From: Maricaulis sp048269565
GTDB taxonomy: Bacteria; Pseudomonadota; Alphaproteobacteria; Caulobacterales; Maricaulaceae
Assembly (NCBI RefSeq): GCF_048269565.1
Contig: NZ_JBLXIK010000005.1
Location: 1-64,000 of the forward strand
Reading direction: 5' to 3'
DNA length: 64,000 nt
Part shown: piece after piece, positions 24,667 through 35,008 of the stretch
Numbering within the stretch: position 1 is the stretch's first letter
How the letters are laid out: the number at the start of each line of letters is the position of its first letter
The notes under the pieces: model-generated
Told to the model about the DNA's origin: nothing
What the model saw: the letters and a program-made list of their open reading frames with translations, nothing else
The model's database searches: none
Program-made: the position numbers and the translations under genes

Positions 24667-25935
24667 TCAGTCTTGTTGTTGAACCAGGGCCCGCGCCTCG
24701 CGCGCATCAAACCGGCCCTGGGCAAATTTCATCAGCATCACGGCCGAAAGCTTGGCGCGTTCGGCAAAGCTGGACAGCTTGACGATCTCGCGGTCCGAAT
24801 GGATATCGGCGCCGCGCACGCCGAGCGTATCGACATTCGGACAGCCCGCCGCCCACAGATTATTGCCCTCGCAGACCCCGCCCGTATCCTGCCAGCGAAT
24901 ATCCAGGCCGAGGCTTGAACCGGCGGCACGGGTCCATTCGAACATCCTGGCGTTGGCCGGGCTCATCGGCTTGGGCGGACGGGTAAAACCGCCATGGAGC
25001 TCGGCAGCGATGCCGTCGCGGATACGCACCATGTCGAGCAGGCGCTCGAGTTCGGCCAGCACCCAGATGCGGTCATTATCGGTCTTGACCCGGATATTGA
25101 AGCGCACGACCGCATTGTCGGGCACGACATTGGGCGGGCCGCCACCATCGATGCGGGCGAGGTTGAAGGTCACGTCCTCGCGCCGGCCATTGAGGCTGTC
25201 GAGTTCAAGGCCGAAGGCACAGGCCGCGGCCAGCGCATTGCGTCCGAGATGATGTTCGCGCCCGGCATGGGCAGCGCGCCCCGTCAGCTTGAGCGACCAG
25301 TTGCCCGAGCCCTTGCGGGCACCGGCCAGCGAGCCATCGGCCAGCGCCGGCTCATAGGTCATGCCGATATCGGCACGGGCGCCGATCTCCGCCAGCACCG
25401 GCGCCGAGCCGAGCGAGCCGATCTCCTCGTCAGGACTGATCAGCACGTCGACGCCGATCTGGTCCTTCCAGGGCGAGCGCTGCAGGGCGAGCAGGCCGTG
25501 CAACATCACCAGGATGCCGCCCTTCATGTCGGCCACGCCGGGCCCGTTGAGCGTGTCGGCGTCCCACAAGCTCGTGGACTGGAAGGCGCTGGAGACCGGG
25601 AAGACCGTATCGTGATGCCCGGTCATGGCGATGCGGATCGGCGCCTGCGGCCGGATGCGGCAGCGAAAGGACGGGGTGTAGGGCTGTTCGTGGACCCGGC
25701 CATCAGGCTCCACCACTGTCGACGGCTTCAGCTCCACGGCCTCGATACTGGCATCATCCAGCTCGCCAAAGGCCGTCTCGAGGCAGGCGCGCATGCGCTC
25801 AAGCCCCTCCGGATTGCGGCTACCCGAATTGATCGCGGACCAGGTCTTGACGGTCTCGATCATGGAATCGCTGCGCGTATCGACCCAATCGAGGACGGCG
25901 CGCTCGTCGGCATTGAGCTCCAGTGGATTTTGCAT
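24667..25935 (-). CDS. M20-family metallohydrolase at the head of the ast operon
   Basis: A 422-residue di-zinc hydrolase of the M20 (carboxypeptidase G2-like) family. Ligand motifs are complete: TGHHDTVFP, GPGVADMKGG, SPDEEIGSLGS (with the general-base Glu), TYEPAL and DIHSDRE near the C-terminus. CPG2-type enzymes release C-terminal glutamate from acylated glutamates, and the AST pathway ends with hydrolysis of N-succinylglutamate. The classical enzyme for that step, AstE (M14 family), is absent from the cluster, so this protein is a candidate replacement (inference from context). It is the first gene of the operon, preceded by a strong hairpin that closes the upstream gene. Confidence 0.82.
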   Translation of the reverse strand: MQNPLELNADERAVLDWVDTRSDSMIETVKTWSAINSGSRNPEGLERMRACLETAFGELDDASIEAVELKPSTVVEPDGRVHEQPYTPSFRCRIRPQAPIRIAMTGHHDTVFPVSSAFQSTSLWDADTLNGPGVADMKGGILVMLHGLLALQRSPWKDQIGVDVLISPDEEIGSLGSAPVLAEIGARADIGMTYEPALADGSLAGARKGSGNWSLKLTGRAAHAGREHHLGRNALAAACAFGLELDSLNGRREDVTFNLARIDGGGPPNVVPDNAVVRFNIRVKTDNDRIWVLAELERLLDMVRIRDGIAAELHGGFTRPPKPMSPANARMFEWTRAAGSSLGLDIRWQDTGGVCEGNNLWAAGCPNVDTLGVRGADIHSDREIVKLSSFAERAKLSAVMLMKFAQGRFDAREARALVQQQD

Positions 25936-25963
25936 GACCCAGTGATACTTGTTTAAATTGGCC

Positions 25964-26001
25964 GGTCCAGCCCCGGCGAACATGTGCGCCGGAGCTGGAC
26001 C
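25964..26001 (-). terminator. Strong hairpin between the PLP enzyme and the ast operon
   Basis: GGTCCAGC with GCTGGACC and an inner CCGGCG with CGCCGG form a stem of about 14 bp, 12 bp past the stop of the PLP enzyme on the minus strand. The following strand has only a weak T-rich stretch, but the position fits a terminator that separates the two transcripts. Confidence 0.65.
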
Positions 26002-26012
26002 GTGATGGCGGC

Positions 26013-27299
26013 TCAGACCTTGTCGAGCGCCTGCTTCAGATCGGCGATAAGATCGTCAGGATTCTCGATCCCAACGGAGACCCGGACCAGACCGTCCGAG
26101 AAGCCCTGGCGTTTGCGCAATTCCGGGTCGACACCGCGATGGGTCGTCGAACCGGGATGGCAGATCAGCGTTTCGGTGCCACCAAGGCTGACGGCGAGCT
26201 TCATCACCTGCAGCGCATTGAGCATGCGGAAAGCGCTCGCCTCATCGGCGAGGTCGAAGGCGAAGGTCGAGCCGGCCGAAGTGCACTGCGCCTTGAAGAC
26301 ATCGGCATCACGATTGCCCTCACCGAGGAAGCCGAGATAGCGCACACGACTGACCTTGGGGTGATCGCGCAGGAAGGCGGCGACTTTAGCGGCGCCAAGC
26401 GCGGCGGCGTCCATGCGGATCTTCACGGTTTCGAGCGAGCGCAACAGCATCCAGCAGGTATGCGGGTCGAGATTGGTGCCGAGATAGCCGCGCAGGCCGC
26501 GCACCAATGCCATCGGTTCCGACTTGCCCAGGGCCGAGCCGGCGATCAGGTCGCTGTGGCCGCCGACATATTTGGTCAGCGAGTAGACCAGCACATCGGC
26601 CCCGAGCTTCAGCGGTGCCTGGCCGACCGGACCGAGGAAGGTGTTGTCGACGACAATCCAGGGGCGTGTGCCCTGCTTTTCGGCGATCATGTCGGCGACG
26701 CGGTTGCAGGCCGCCAGATCCACGAGGTCATTGGTCGGATTGGTCGGGGTCTCGGTATAGATTACAGAGACAGGGCCCAACGCCATCGCGGCCTCGGCCG
26801 CGTCGCGGATTTCGTCTTCCGTCGCGGCAGCGAAGAAATCGACTGTCTTGATGCCGTAATTGGGCAGGAATTTGCGCAACAGGCTTTCGGTGCCACCATA
26901 GAGCGGCGTCGACTGCAGGATTACCGAGCCGGCATGGGCCAGGCCCATCAGCGTGGTCGAGATCGCCGCCATGCCCGAAGAGAAGACTGCGGCTTCCTCG
27001 GCGCCGTCATAGAGGGCCAGCCGGTCCTCGAGCACTTCCATATTCGGATTGTTGAAGCGCGAATACATCAGGCCGCCGGATTCCGGATCACCGGCCTCGG
27101 CCTGCCCGAGTGCCACACGGAAGAAGGAAGCACCGGCCTCGGCTGACTCGAACGCAAAGGTCGAGGTCAGGAAGACGGGGGGTTTGATGGACATTTCCGA
27201 GAGCCTTGGGTCATAGCCATAGCTCATCATCTGGGTTTCGGGGCTCAGCGTGTGGCCGGCCACGGAATGTTTGCGGTAGGGCTTGTCGGGTTTGCTCAT
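26013..27299 (-). CDS. Cys/Met metabolism PLP-dependent enzyme, methionine gamma-lyase type
   Basis: A 428-residue enzyme of the cystathionine gamma-synthase/lyase family. The PLP lysine is Lys243 in VYSLTKYVGGHSD. Other family marks are YSRFNNPNMEVLEDRLA, AVFSSGMAAIST, STPLYGGTESLL, VDNTFLGP and the C-terminal SLGGTETLICHPGSTTH. The Gly-Gly-His after the lysine and the overall length resemble methionine gamma-lyases or O-acetylhomoserine sulfhydrylases. The reaction (methanethiol release or a C-S bond synthesis) cannot be settled from sequence alone. A terminator-like hairpin follows the gene. Confidence 0.85.
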   Translation of the reverse strand: MSKPDKPYRKHSVAGHTLSPETQMMSYGYDPRLSEMSIKPPVFLTSTFAFESAEAGASFFRVALGQAEAGDPESGGLMYSRFNNPNMEVLEDRLALYDGAEEAAVFSSGMAAISTTLMGLAHAGSVILQSTPLYGGTESLLRKFLPNYGIKTVDFFAAATEDEIRDAAEAAMALGPVSVIYTETPTNPTNDLVDLAACNRVADMIAEKQGTRPWIVVDNTFLGPVGQAPLKLGADVLVYSLTKYVGGHSDLIAGSALGKSEPMALVRGLRGYLGTNLDPHTCWMLLRSLETVKIRMDAAALGAAKVAAFLRDHPKVSRVRYLGFLGEGNRDADVFKAQCTSAGSTFAFDLADEASAFRMLNALQVMKLAVSLGGTETLICHPGSTTHRGVDPELRKRQGFSDGLVRVSVGIENPDDLIADLKQALDKV

Positions 27300-27455
27300 C
27301 GGAAGGTCCTCGAAATCGCGCGTGGCGGGGCCGCCCCGCTGCGTATCCGGGCGATTAGAACCAGCTTGTGGCCCGGGTCAAGTCTGCCCTCACACCCCCG
27401 AAAAATGCCTGCTTTCCAGCCCCGATTCCCCGAGTTCGCGGCATGATTTTTCCAA

Positions 27456-27490
27456 GAAAAAGGGCGGCCCGGCAATATGCCGGACCGCCC
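27456..27490 (-). terminator. Rho-independent terminator of the OmpA-family gene
   Basis: On the minus strand GGGCGGTCCGGC and GCCGGGCCGCCC pair around a short loop and are followed by TTTTTC, 24 bp after the stop of the OmpA-like gene. The run of T is unambiguous. Confidence 0.9.
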
Positions 27491-27513
27491 GATTTCTGAC
27501 ATCAGCCTCAGTA

Positions 27514-28593
<1,080 letters not shown>

Positions 28594-28605
28594 CATACCC
28601 CCTCC

Positions 28606-28621
28606 GGAGGCTTTCGCCTCC
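28606..28621 (-). promoter_or_regulatory. GNRA-capped hairpin in the 5' leader of the OmpA-family gene
   Basis: On the mRNA strand GGAGGC-GAAA-GCCTCC forms a perfect six-pair stem with a GAAA tetraloop, and the true Shine-Dalgarno GGAGG follows immediately. Such stable leader hairpins protect abundant outer-membrane-protein mRNAs. The hairpin is seen directly; its effect is inference. Confidence 0.6.
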
Positions 28622-29004
28622 TTGGTGTGAAAGTGTATTCCCGGAATCGTTCCGGAAAATTCGAAAACACCCACTCCGGATATTTCCCATTCAATTCAAT
28701 ATAACAAACCGTCTCGCTTCGCCACCGCGAAGTCCGAAAAAACACGCAATCGGTGCAAATTTCTGACGCCGTTGCAGAGACGCTACACCTTTGCGGCAGA
28801 AGCTGGGCGCGACAACCGGGGCCGCTACCGCCACTGACCTGCCCTGTGGCCTGTCACAGCAACGCTTCCGCGCCCATCATGGCCGGCGGCCGGCGCGCCA
28901 TCCGCCGCAGGTGCGAATGCTGCACCGCACCCACACCCGGAGCGTGTGGGGGTGCCGCGACGTCGCTCCTGACGCCACACTCCGGTGATTTTCACGGCGA
29001 TCCC
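28622..29004. other. Intergenic region, leader and promoter of the OmpA-family gene
   Basis: No credible gene lies here. The minus-strand sequence TATATTGAATTGAATGG around 28690-28705 offers a -10-like element upstream of the OmpA-family gene, but no good -35 match is visible. The part nearer 29004 is GC-rich and lies beyond the 3' end of the L,D-transpeptidase gene. Confidence 0.5.
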
Positions 29005-30600
29005 TCACTGCAGCGATGCGGCCGCACCACTTTGACCGGCGAATCGTTCGCCGGCCGGGCCGGCAGCTTGCGCCCAGGCCAGCTCGAACTGCCGGATGAC
29101 GGCGGCGTCGCGGTGGTAGAGGTCATTGAGATAGCGGACATCGCCATCGGCATCCCCCACCACCGTCCAGTAATTGATATGGACCGGGATCCTGTCCTCG
29201 AGCCAGATCACCGTTGGCGTATTGCCGGCCGCGACGCGCTCGATTTCGTCGCCATCCCAGCCCTCCTGCCGGCTGAGCACCCATTCGGCCAGAACCAGCG
29301 GGTCGCGCACCCGGACACAGGCCGCCGAGAAGTCGCGGCGGGTCTCGGAGAAGCGGTCACGCTCGGTGGTATCGTGGATGTAGACATTGTGGCTGTTGGG
29401 GAAGATGAACTTTACCTCGCCCATCGGATTGGTGCTGCCCGGTGGTTGCGACATGCGATAGGGCCAGTCCCGGCCCCACCGGCTCCAGTCAATTTCATAG
29501 ACAGAAATCTGGTTGCCGCCGGCGTCATAGATCCGGAAGCCCTGCTGCGCCGCAAGGCCGGGATTGCGGCGGAAGGACTGGAAACGGGTCCGTGCCAGCC
29601 CGCCGGGAATTCCCCACCAGGGATTGAGGACGATATACTGCATGTCCTCCGAAAACTCTGGCGTCGAACTGACCTGGCGACCGACCATCACCTGATGGCG
29701 CCGCGCCACCTGCCCGCCCTCCCAGGCCTCGAGAGCAAAGTCGGCGAGATTGACCCGTATATGCCGCTCGCCGGGCTGGCGGGACTGCCAGCGGCGCTGC
29801 TCGAGATTGACCCGCAGCTGCGCCAGCCGCTGCTGCGGCGTGATATTCAGGTGGCGCAATGTCGGTTGATCCATCTGGCCCGTCGGCGAGAGATTGGCCC
29901 GGCCCTGATAGCGACGCACGGCTGTCTCGAGCCGCAAGTCAAAGACATCCCCGGCCTGCCAGCTCTGGCGATAGAGGCCGGCCGCCGCCAGGCGGGCGCG
30001 GAGCTGGTCGACCCGCGGCCCCTGATCACCGAGCGCCAGCGAAGACCCGGGATCAATCCCGGGCCAGATCGGCCGCAGGGCCATCAGGCGCAACATTTCA
30101 GCGCGCAGAATCTGGTAGCCGCCAAGATCGGGCGCAAGCGCGCCCAGCGCGTCACCGACCCGGCCCTCGGTCAGCGCCCGATTGAGCACAGCACCCAGCT
30201 CGGCCCGCTCGGCCTCGTCCAGCACATTGAGGGCATGCGTCTCCGCATCGGTCAGGCCGAAACGCAGCCAGCCGCCAAAACGGAAGAACGCCTCGGTCGC
30301 CAGCGCCGCGCGGCGCTCGCGTGGCAGTGAAGGGTCGAGCAGAATCTCGGCGGTCGAATCGAGACTGGGCAGGCCGTGCCCTGGCGCGTCGAACAGGCTG
30401 ATCGCGAGCTGCTCGATCGCGGCGTCAGTCCACCCGGCCTGGACACGGACACGGGTTGAGACACCTGACGGCGCCGGTGCTGCGACCACGTCTTGCGCGT
30501 CGTCATTTCCCGCCTCGAGGCGGCCAGCCGCACCCAGCCAGAACAATATCAGAAAACCCAAAACCCGAAGCACGACCGGCCCCTCCCCGAACCCATTCAT
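29005..30600 (-). CDS. L,D-transpeptidase (YkuD) family protein
   Basis: A 531-residue exported protein of the large (YcbB/LdtD-like) L,D-transpeptidase type that makes 3-3 crosslinks in peptidoglycan or anchors proteins. After an N-terminal hydrophobic segment (VLRVLGFLILFWLGAAG) it has a middle peptidoglycan-binding-type region (LALGDQGPRVDQLRARLAAAG, FDLRLETAVRRYQ) and a C-terminal YkuD domain with NVYIHDTTERDRF and the catalytic Cys428 in FSAACVRVRDP. The canonical S-H-G-C is replaced by S-A-A-C, but histidine, cysteine and arginine are kept as in YcbB relatives. The start is taken at the Met at 30600 that opens the signal. Confidence 0.88.
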   Translation of the reverse strand: MNGFGEGPVVLRVLGFLILFWLGAAGRLEAGNDDAQDVVAAPAPSGVSTRVRVQAGWTDAAIEQLAISLFDAPGHGLPSLDSTAEILLDPSLPRERRAALATEAFFRFGGWLRFGLTDAETHALNVLDEAERAELGAVLNRALTEGRVGDALGALAPDLGGYQILRAEMLRLMALRPIWPGIDPGSSLALGDQGPRVDQLRARLAAAGLYRQSWQAGDVFDLRLETAVRRYQGRANLSPTGQMDQPTLRHLNITPQQRLAQLRVNLEQRRWQSRQPGERHIRVNLADFALEAWEGGQVARRHQVMVGRQVSSTPEFSEDMQYIVLNPWWGIPGGLARTRFQSFRRNPGLAAQQGFRIYDAGGNQISVYEIDWSRWGRDWPYRMSQPPGSTNPMGEVKFIFPNSHNVYIHDTTERDRFSETRRDFSAACVRVRDPLVLAEWVLSRQEGWDGDEIERVAAGNTPTVIWLEDRIPVHINYWTVVGDADGDVRYLNDLYHRDAAVIRQFELAWAQAAGPAGERFAGQSGAAASLQ

Positions 30601-30677
30601 GCAGGTTAACGATATTCGTCCATTGCCGAAAGTCCAATCCACCCCGGTGCGGCAGAGCGGCCGGAATGCGCGCCGGC

Positions 30678-32549
30678 TCAGCTCTCCAGCTGCTCCTCGG
30701 CATCGTCGGCCATCAGCTCGGCGAGCGAAACGACGCGGGAGCGGGCGCGCTCCATATAGGCCTCATTGTCGAACAGGTCGGTATCGGCATCCCAGACCTC
30801 GAACAATTGCTGCAGGCTTTCCTCATCATGCGCGGCGAAGGCCCTGATCTTGCGCTCGGCCTGGGCCGAGGAGCGGCCGAGATATTCCAGCGCCTGCCGT
30901 CCAACCTCGAGCGAGGAGCCGAACAGCTCTCGAACGGCGCTGTCGGCACCGGCAGCGCGCAGCCTGTAGACATGTTCCCGGCTGGCGGCGCGGGCAATAA
31001 CGCGGATCTGCGGATAGCGCTGCTTGACGTGGCGCACCAGTTCGATGGCGCGCTCCTGGTTGTCGGTGGCGACAATCAGCAGGCGCGCCTTGCTGATCCC
31101 CGCCGCCTCGAGGAGGCCCGGGCGCAGCGCGTCGCCATAATAGACGCGGATGCCGAATTTGCGCAGGCTCTCGATATGGGCCGGCGAATTGTCGAGCACG
31201 ACCGGGCGCTGGCCGTCCATCACCAGCAGGCGCTGCACGATCTGGCCGAAGCGTCCCATCCCGGCGATGATGACCGGCGCCTCTTCCTCGATATCGTCGG
31301 CCTCGCGCGGCGCGCCGCGGCTGCGGGTGACATGCGGCGAGACCCAGCGCTCGAACACGATCATGATCAGCGGCGTCGCCATCATGGACAAGGCCACCAC
31401 CAGGCCGGTGATATTGGCGATATGGTCTGGCAGGACACGCACGCCGACAGCATAGGTCAGCAGCACGAAACCGAACTCGCCGCTCTGGGCCAGTGAAAAT
31501 GTGAACAGCCAGCGCGCATGTCCGTGAATGCGAAAGGCCACTGCGAGCCCCCACAGGATCACGCCCTTGACCAGGATCAGCGCCAGCACCAGGCCGAGGA
31601 TCAGGCCCGGTGACTGGGCCAGCAGGCTGAACTGCATGCCGGCGCCCACCGTAATGAAGAAGACCCCCAGCAACAGGCCCTTGAAGGGTTCGAGCACGCT
31701 GACGAGCTCGTGGCGGTATTCGCTGTCGGCGAGAACCACGCCGGCGAGAAACGTGCCCAGCGCAGCCGAAAGGCCAACCCAGCCCATCAGCAGCGAGATG
31801 GATATCACCAGCAGCAGCGAGGCGGCGAAGAAGATCTCGTGCAGGCCGGTGCGGCCGATGGCGCGAAACATCGGCCGGGTGAGATAGCGCCCGACCAGTA
31901 TGACCAGCACGACCGCCCCGAGGGTCATCAGGGCCTGTCCCCAGGCCGGCAGGTGCATGATCAGGCTTTCCTCGCCGCCATGCGCATCGGCACCCTCCAT
32001 CGCCAGGCTGCCGGCCACAGGCACTTCGCCCGTCCCCGTGCTCAGCGCCAGCAAGGGCATCAGAGCCAGCATCGGGATCACGGCGACATCCTGGAACAAC
32101 AGCACGGAGAAGGCCGATTGCCCGCCCTCGCTGCGCAGCCAGCCCTTTTCGCCCAGCGTCTGCAACACGATCGCCGTCGAGGAGAGCGACAGGATCAGAC
32201 CGAGCGCGACGGCGACGCGCCAGTCCATGCCGACCGCAAGGCCGCCGCCCAGCGCCAGCGCCGTGACCAGAACCTGGAGACCGCCCAGCCCGATCAATCG
32301 CACCCGCATGTCCCACAGCAGGCGTGGCTGCAGCTCCAGCCCGACCAGGAAGAGCATGATGACGACACCGAACTCGGCAAAATGCTGCACGTCCTGCGTG
32401 TGCGAACCGACCATTTCCAGCAAGGGCGCGATCGCGACCCCGGCCAGCAGATAGCCCAGCACCGAGCCGAGCCCGAGCCGGTGCGCGATCAGCACAGCGA
32501 TGACGCCGGCTCCGAGATAGATGGCCGCCTGCAGCAGAAATGTTTCCAT
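30678..32549 (-). CDS. Kef-type monovalent cation:proton antiporter with RCK domain
   Basis: A 623-residue CPA2 antiporter. An N-terminal membrane domain has about 12-13 segments, with conserved LGSVLGYLLAGVAI, LSSTAIVLQTL, VLLFQDVAVIPML and FFITVGAGMQFSLLA. From about residue 426 a cytosolic RCK_N domain carries the Rossmann signature IIAGMGRFGQIVQRLL and a YYGDALRPGLLEAAGI loop. KefB/KefC use such domains to gate K+ efflux with glutathione adducts, and this protein is closer to the KefB type in layout. The glutathione-site residues were not checked one by one. No ancillary KefF/KefG gene lies nearby. Confidence 0.9.
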   Translation of the reverse strand: METFLLQAAIYLGAGVIAVLIAHRLGLGSVLGYLLAGVAIAPLLEMVGSHTQDVQHFAEFGVVIMLFLVGLELQPRLLWDMRVRLIGLGGLQVLVTALALGGGLAVGMDWRVAVALGLILSLSSTAIVLQTLGEKGWLRSEGGQSAFSVLLFQDVAVIPMLALMPLLALSTGTGEVPVAGSLAMEGADAHGGEESLIMHLPAWGQALMTLGAVVLVILVGRYLTRPMFRAIGRTGLHEIFFAASLLLVISISLLMGWVGLSAALGTFLAGVVLADSEYRHELVSVLEPFKGLLLGVFFITVGAGMQFSLLAQSPGLILGLVLALILVKGVILWGLAVAFRIHGHARWLFTFSLAQSGEFGFVLLTYAVGVRVLPDHIANITGLVVALSMMATPLIMIVFERWVSPHVTRSRGAPREADDIEEEAPVIIAGMGRFGQIVQRLLVMDGQRPVVLDNSPAHIESLRKFGIRVYYGDALRPGLLEAAGISKARLLIVATDNQERAIELVRHVKQRYPQIRVIARAASREHVYRLRAAGADSAVRELFGSSLEVGRQALEYLGRSSAQAERKIRAFAAHDEESLQQLFEVWDADTDLFDNEAYMERARSRVVSLAELMADDAEEQLES

Positions 32550-32742
32550 GCCGGATATAGTGCACGCGCGACGGGAAAACCTCAATCGGTACAGGCGCGA
32601 ATTCCCGATAAAAATCACATTTTTGTCCGGCCGTTTTCAGATCGGGGATCGTGCGCGGCTCTGCCTCGCCAGCCCGGCCGCTGACAGCCGCCGGGATCGA
32701 TGCTACTCCTTGCCGCCAATCTGTGGGAATGGGGGAATATCC

Positions 32743-34815
32743 ATGCATGTTTCGATCAAGACCGGCCTGGCAATGATGCTGGCCGCGAGCCTGGCCGCTT
32801 GCGGCAATCCGCCGGCCTCGCAGAGCGCGACCGACGCGCCGGACACCAGCGCCGCCGAGGCGACGCGTTTCACCGTCATTTATGGCAACACCGAAATCGG
32901 CGCCCTCGAGATCACCCCCACCGATACCGGCTATGGTGTTGAATTCGAATATCGTAATAATGGCCGCGGCCCGACGATATCCGAAAGCGTGACACTCGAT
33001 GCCGCCGGCCTGCCGACCAGCTGGACGATTGATGGCGCCTCGACCTTCGGCAATCCGATCGACGAGAGCTTCGAGTTCGAGGACGACCAGGCGAGCTGGA
33101 GCGATGCGACCGGCAGTGACGCGGCGCTGATCGACGGCGAGGCCTTCTACGTGCCCCAGGATGGCAGCCCCTACTGGCTGGCGATCGCGGCGCGCGCCCT
33201 GATGGACAGCGAGGATGGCGCGCTCAACGCCATTCCCGGCGGCGCCCTGCAGCTCAACGAGATTGAACAGCTCAGCGTTTCCGACGGCAGCCATGAGCGC
33301 ACGGTCACCAGCTATGCCCTCACCGGCACCAGCCTGGAACCGACCTATATCCTGATGCATGACCGCGCCTTCTTCGGCCTGGTCACGCCCGGCTTCGCGA
33401 TTCTCGAAACAGGTTTTGAGGCCGAGGATGAACGCCTGCGCGGCATCGCCGCCGCCTATGGCGCGGCGCGGCTCGAAAACATCCAGGCCCGCACGGCGCA
33501 TGATTACGGCACCCCGGTGCGTATCCGCAATGTCCGCGTCTTCGATCCGGCAAGCCAGGCGCTCGGCGCCCCGGTCTCGGTCGTGATCGAGGGGGACCGC
33601 ATTGCCGCCATCGACGCGCTTGACGTGCCGACCCGCTCCGGCGAAGTCGAGATCGATGGTGCCGGTGGCTCCCTTCTGCCCGGCATGTTCGAGATGCACG
33701 GCCATATGGGCGAGGCCGATGCCCTGCTCAATATCGCCGCCGGCGTCACCAGCGTGCGCGATATGGGCAATAATAACGAGGTCCTCTCGGCCCTGATCGA
33801 GCGTATCGAGGGCGGCGAACTGGCCGGCCCCCGCGTCTTCCGCAGCGGTTTCATAGAGGGGCAAAGCCCGTTCAGCGCCAATAACGGCATTCTGGTTGCC
33901 AGCCAGGAAGAGGCGGTCGCCGCTGTCGACACCTATGCCGATACCGGCGATTACATCCAGATCAAGATCTACAACTCGATGAATCCCGACTGGGTGCCCG
34001 CGATGATCGAACGCGCCCATGAGCGCGGCCTGCGCGTCGCCGGCCATGTGCCCGCCTTCACCAATGCCGACACCATGATCGCCGCCGGCTATGACGAGAT
34101 GACCCATATCAACCAGGTCATGCTCGGCTGGGTGCTCGAAGAGGGCGAGGACACACGTGAGCTGCTGCGCCTGACGGCGCTTCGCCGCCTGCCCGCACTC
34201 GACCTGCAAAGCGAGCCAGTCCAGAACACGATCAATGCCATGGCCGCACGCGGCGTCGCGATTGACCCAACCCTGGCGATCCACGAAGCCCTGCTGCTGT
34301 CGCGCAATGGCGAGCTGACCCCCGGTGCTGTCGATTATATCGACCACATGCCGGTGGAAGAGCAGCGCAGCGCCCGCAGCGCCTGGGCCGATATCGCCAA
34401 TGCCGAGGATGACGCCAATTATCGCGGCGCTTTCGACCAGATCCTCGCCACCATCTCGATGATGCGCGAGGCCGGCATCTTCCTCGTGCCCGGCACCGAT
34501 CTGGGCGGTTCCTTCGCCTACCACCGCGAGCTGGAACTGTATCAGCGCACCGGCATGACAGCGCCGGAAATCCTCGCCTGGGCCAGCCAGGGCATGGCCG
34601 CCTATCTCGGCGTCGATGATGAACTCGGCACCATCGCCCCCGGCATGCTGGCCGATTTCTACCTCGTCCCCGGCGACCCCACGCAAGACCTGCGTGAGAT
34701 CAAGACCATCTCCATGGTCGCCTCCGACGGGGTGATCTACTTCCCGACCGAGATCTATCCGGAATTCGGCATCCGGCCGTTTACGGAAGTGCCGAATGTA
34801 ACGGCGGCACAATAA
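32743..34815 (+). CDS. Amidohydrolase-family lipoprotein with a distinct N-terminal domain
   Basis: A 690-residue lipoprotein (lipobox LAAC, Cys20). Residues 40-250 form an N-terminal beta-rich domain beginning FTVIYGNTEIGALEITPT that I do not recognise. The amidohydrolase domain starts about residue 265 (VRIRNVRVFDP). Metal-binding motifs are HGHMGE near residue 323, GHVPAF, and a distal Asp in GTDLGG; the ending GMLADFYLVPGDPTQD is typical of the imidazolonepropionase/prolidase-like branch. Related secreted amidohydrolases are often peptidases (Xaa-Pro or Xaa-Arg dipeptidase-like), but the substrate is not clear here. A GC hairpin at 34829 follows, then the repeat tract. Confidence 0.85.
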   Translation: MHVSIKTGLAMMLAASLAACGNPPASQSATDAPDTSAAEATRFTVIYGNTEIGALEITPTDTGYGVEFEYRNNGRGPTISESVTLDAAGLPTSWTIDGASTFGNPIDESFEFEDDQASWSDATGSDAALIDGEAFYVPQDGSPYWLAIAARALMDSEDGALNAIPGGALQLNEIEQLSVSDGSHERTVTSYALTGTSLEPTYILMHDRAFFGLVTPGFAILETGFEAEDERLRGIAAAYGAARLENIQARTAHDYGTPVRIRNVRVFDPASQALGAPVSVVIEGDRIAAIDALDVPTRSGEVEIDGAGGSLLPGMFEMHGHMGEADALLNIAAGVTSVRDMGNNNEVLSALIERIEGGELAGPRVFRSGFIEGQSPFSANNGILVASQEEAVAAVDTYADTGDYIQIKIYNSMNPDWVPAMIERAHERGLRVAGHVPAFTNADTMIAAGYDEMTHINQVMLGWVLEEGEDTRELLRLTALRRLPALDLQSEPVQNTINAMAARGVAIDPTLAIHEALLLSRNGELTPGAVDYIDHMPVEEQRSARSAWADIANAEDDANYRGAFDQILATISMMREAGIFLVPGTDLGGSFAYHRELELYQRTGMTAPEILAWASQGMAAYLGVDDELGTIAPGMLADFYLVPGDPTQDLREIKTISMVASDGVIYFPTEIYPEFGIRPFTEVPNVTAAQ

Positions 34816-34828
34816 GCGAAACCTCAAA

Positions 34829-34859
34829 CGCCCGGGCCTCGATTGACGGGGCCCGGGCG
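34829..34859 (+). terminator. GC-rich hairpin after the amidohydrolase gene
   Basis: CGCCCGGGCC and GGCCCGGGCG form a 10-bp stem 13 bp after the stop. Only a short T content follows, so it is a likely but not certain terminator. Confidence 0.55.
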
Positions 34860-34940
34860 GTCTGGCGCCAGATCCCAGCAGAAAAATCTCCACGCGGCTC
34901 GCCGCTGGAGGTTTGGGTTGCCCTCCCCGTGTTGGGAGGT

Positions 34941-35004
34941 GTGCGGGACGCGGCGAATGCCGTTTAGCGCAATAGTTAAGTGAGACATTCGAAACGTCCC
35001 GCAC
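34941..35004. repeat. Inverted repeat at the edge of the assembly gap
   Basis: GTGCGGGACG (34941-34950) is repeated as CGTCCCGCAC (34995-35004) with 44 bases between. It could be the edge of the repeat that continues into the run of N. Confidence 0.55.
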
Positions 35005-35008
35005 GTGG

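Noticed and set aside
28753..30330. Long plus-strand open frame opposite the L,D-transpeptidase gene
   Set aside because: High-GC antisense shadow of a well supported gene; it has no family features.
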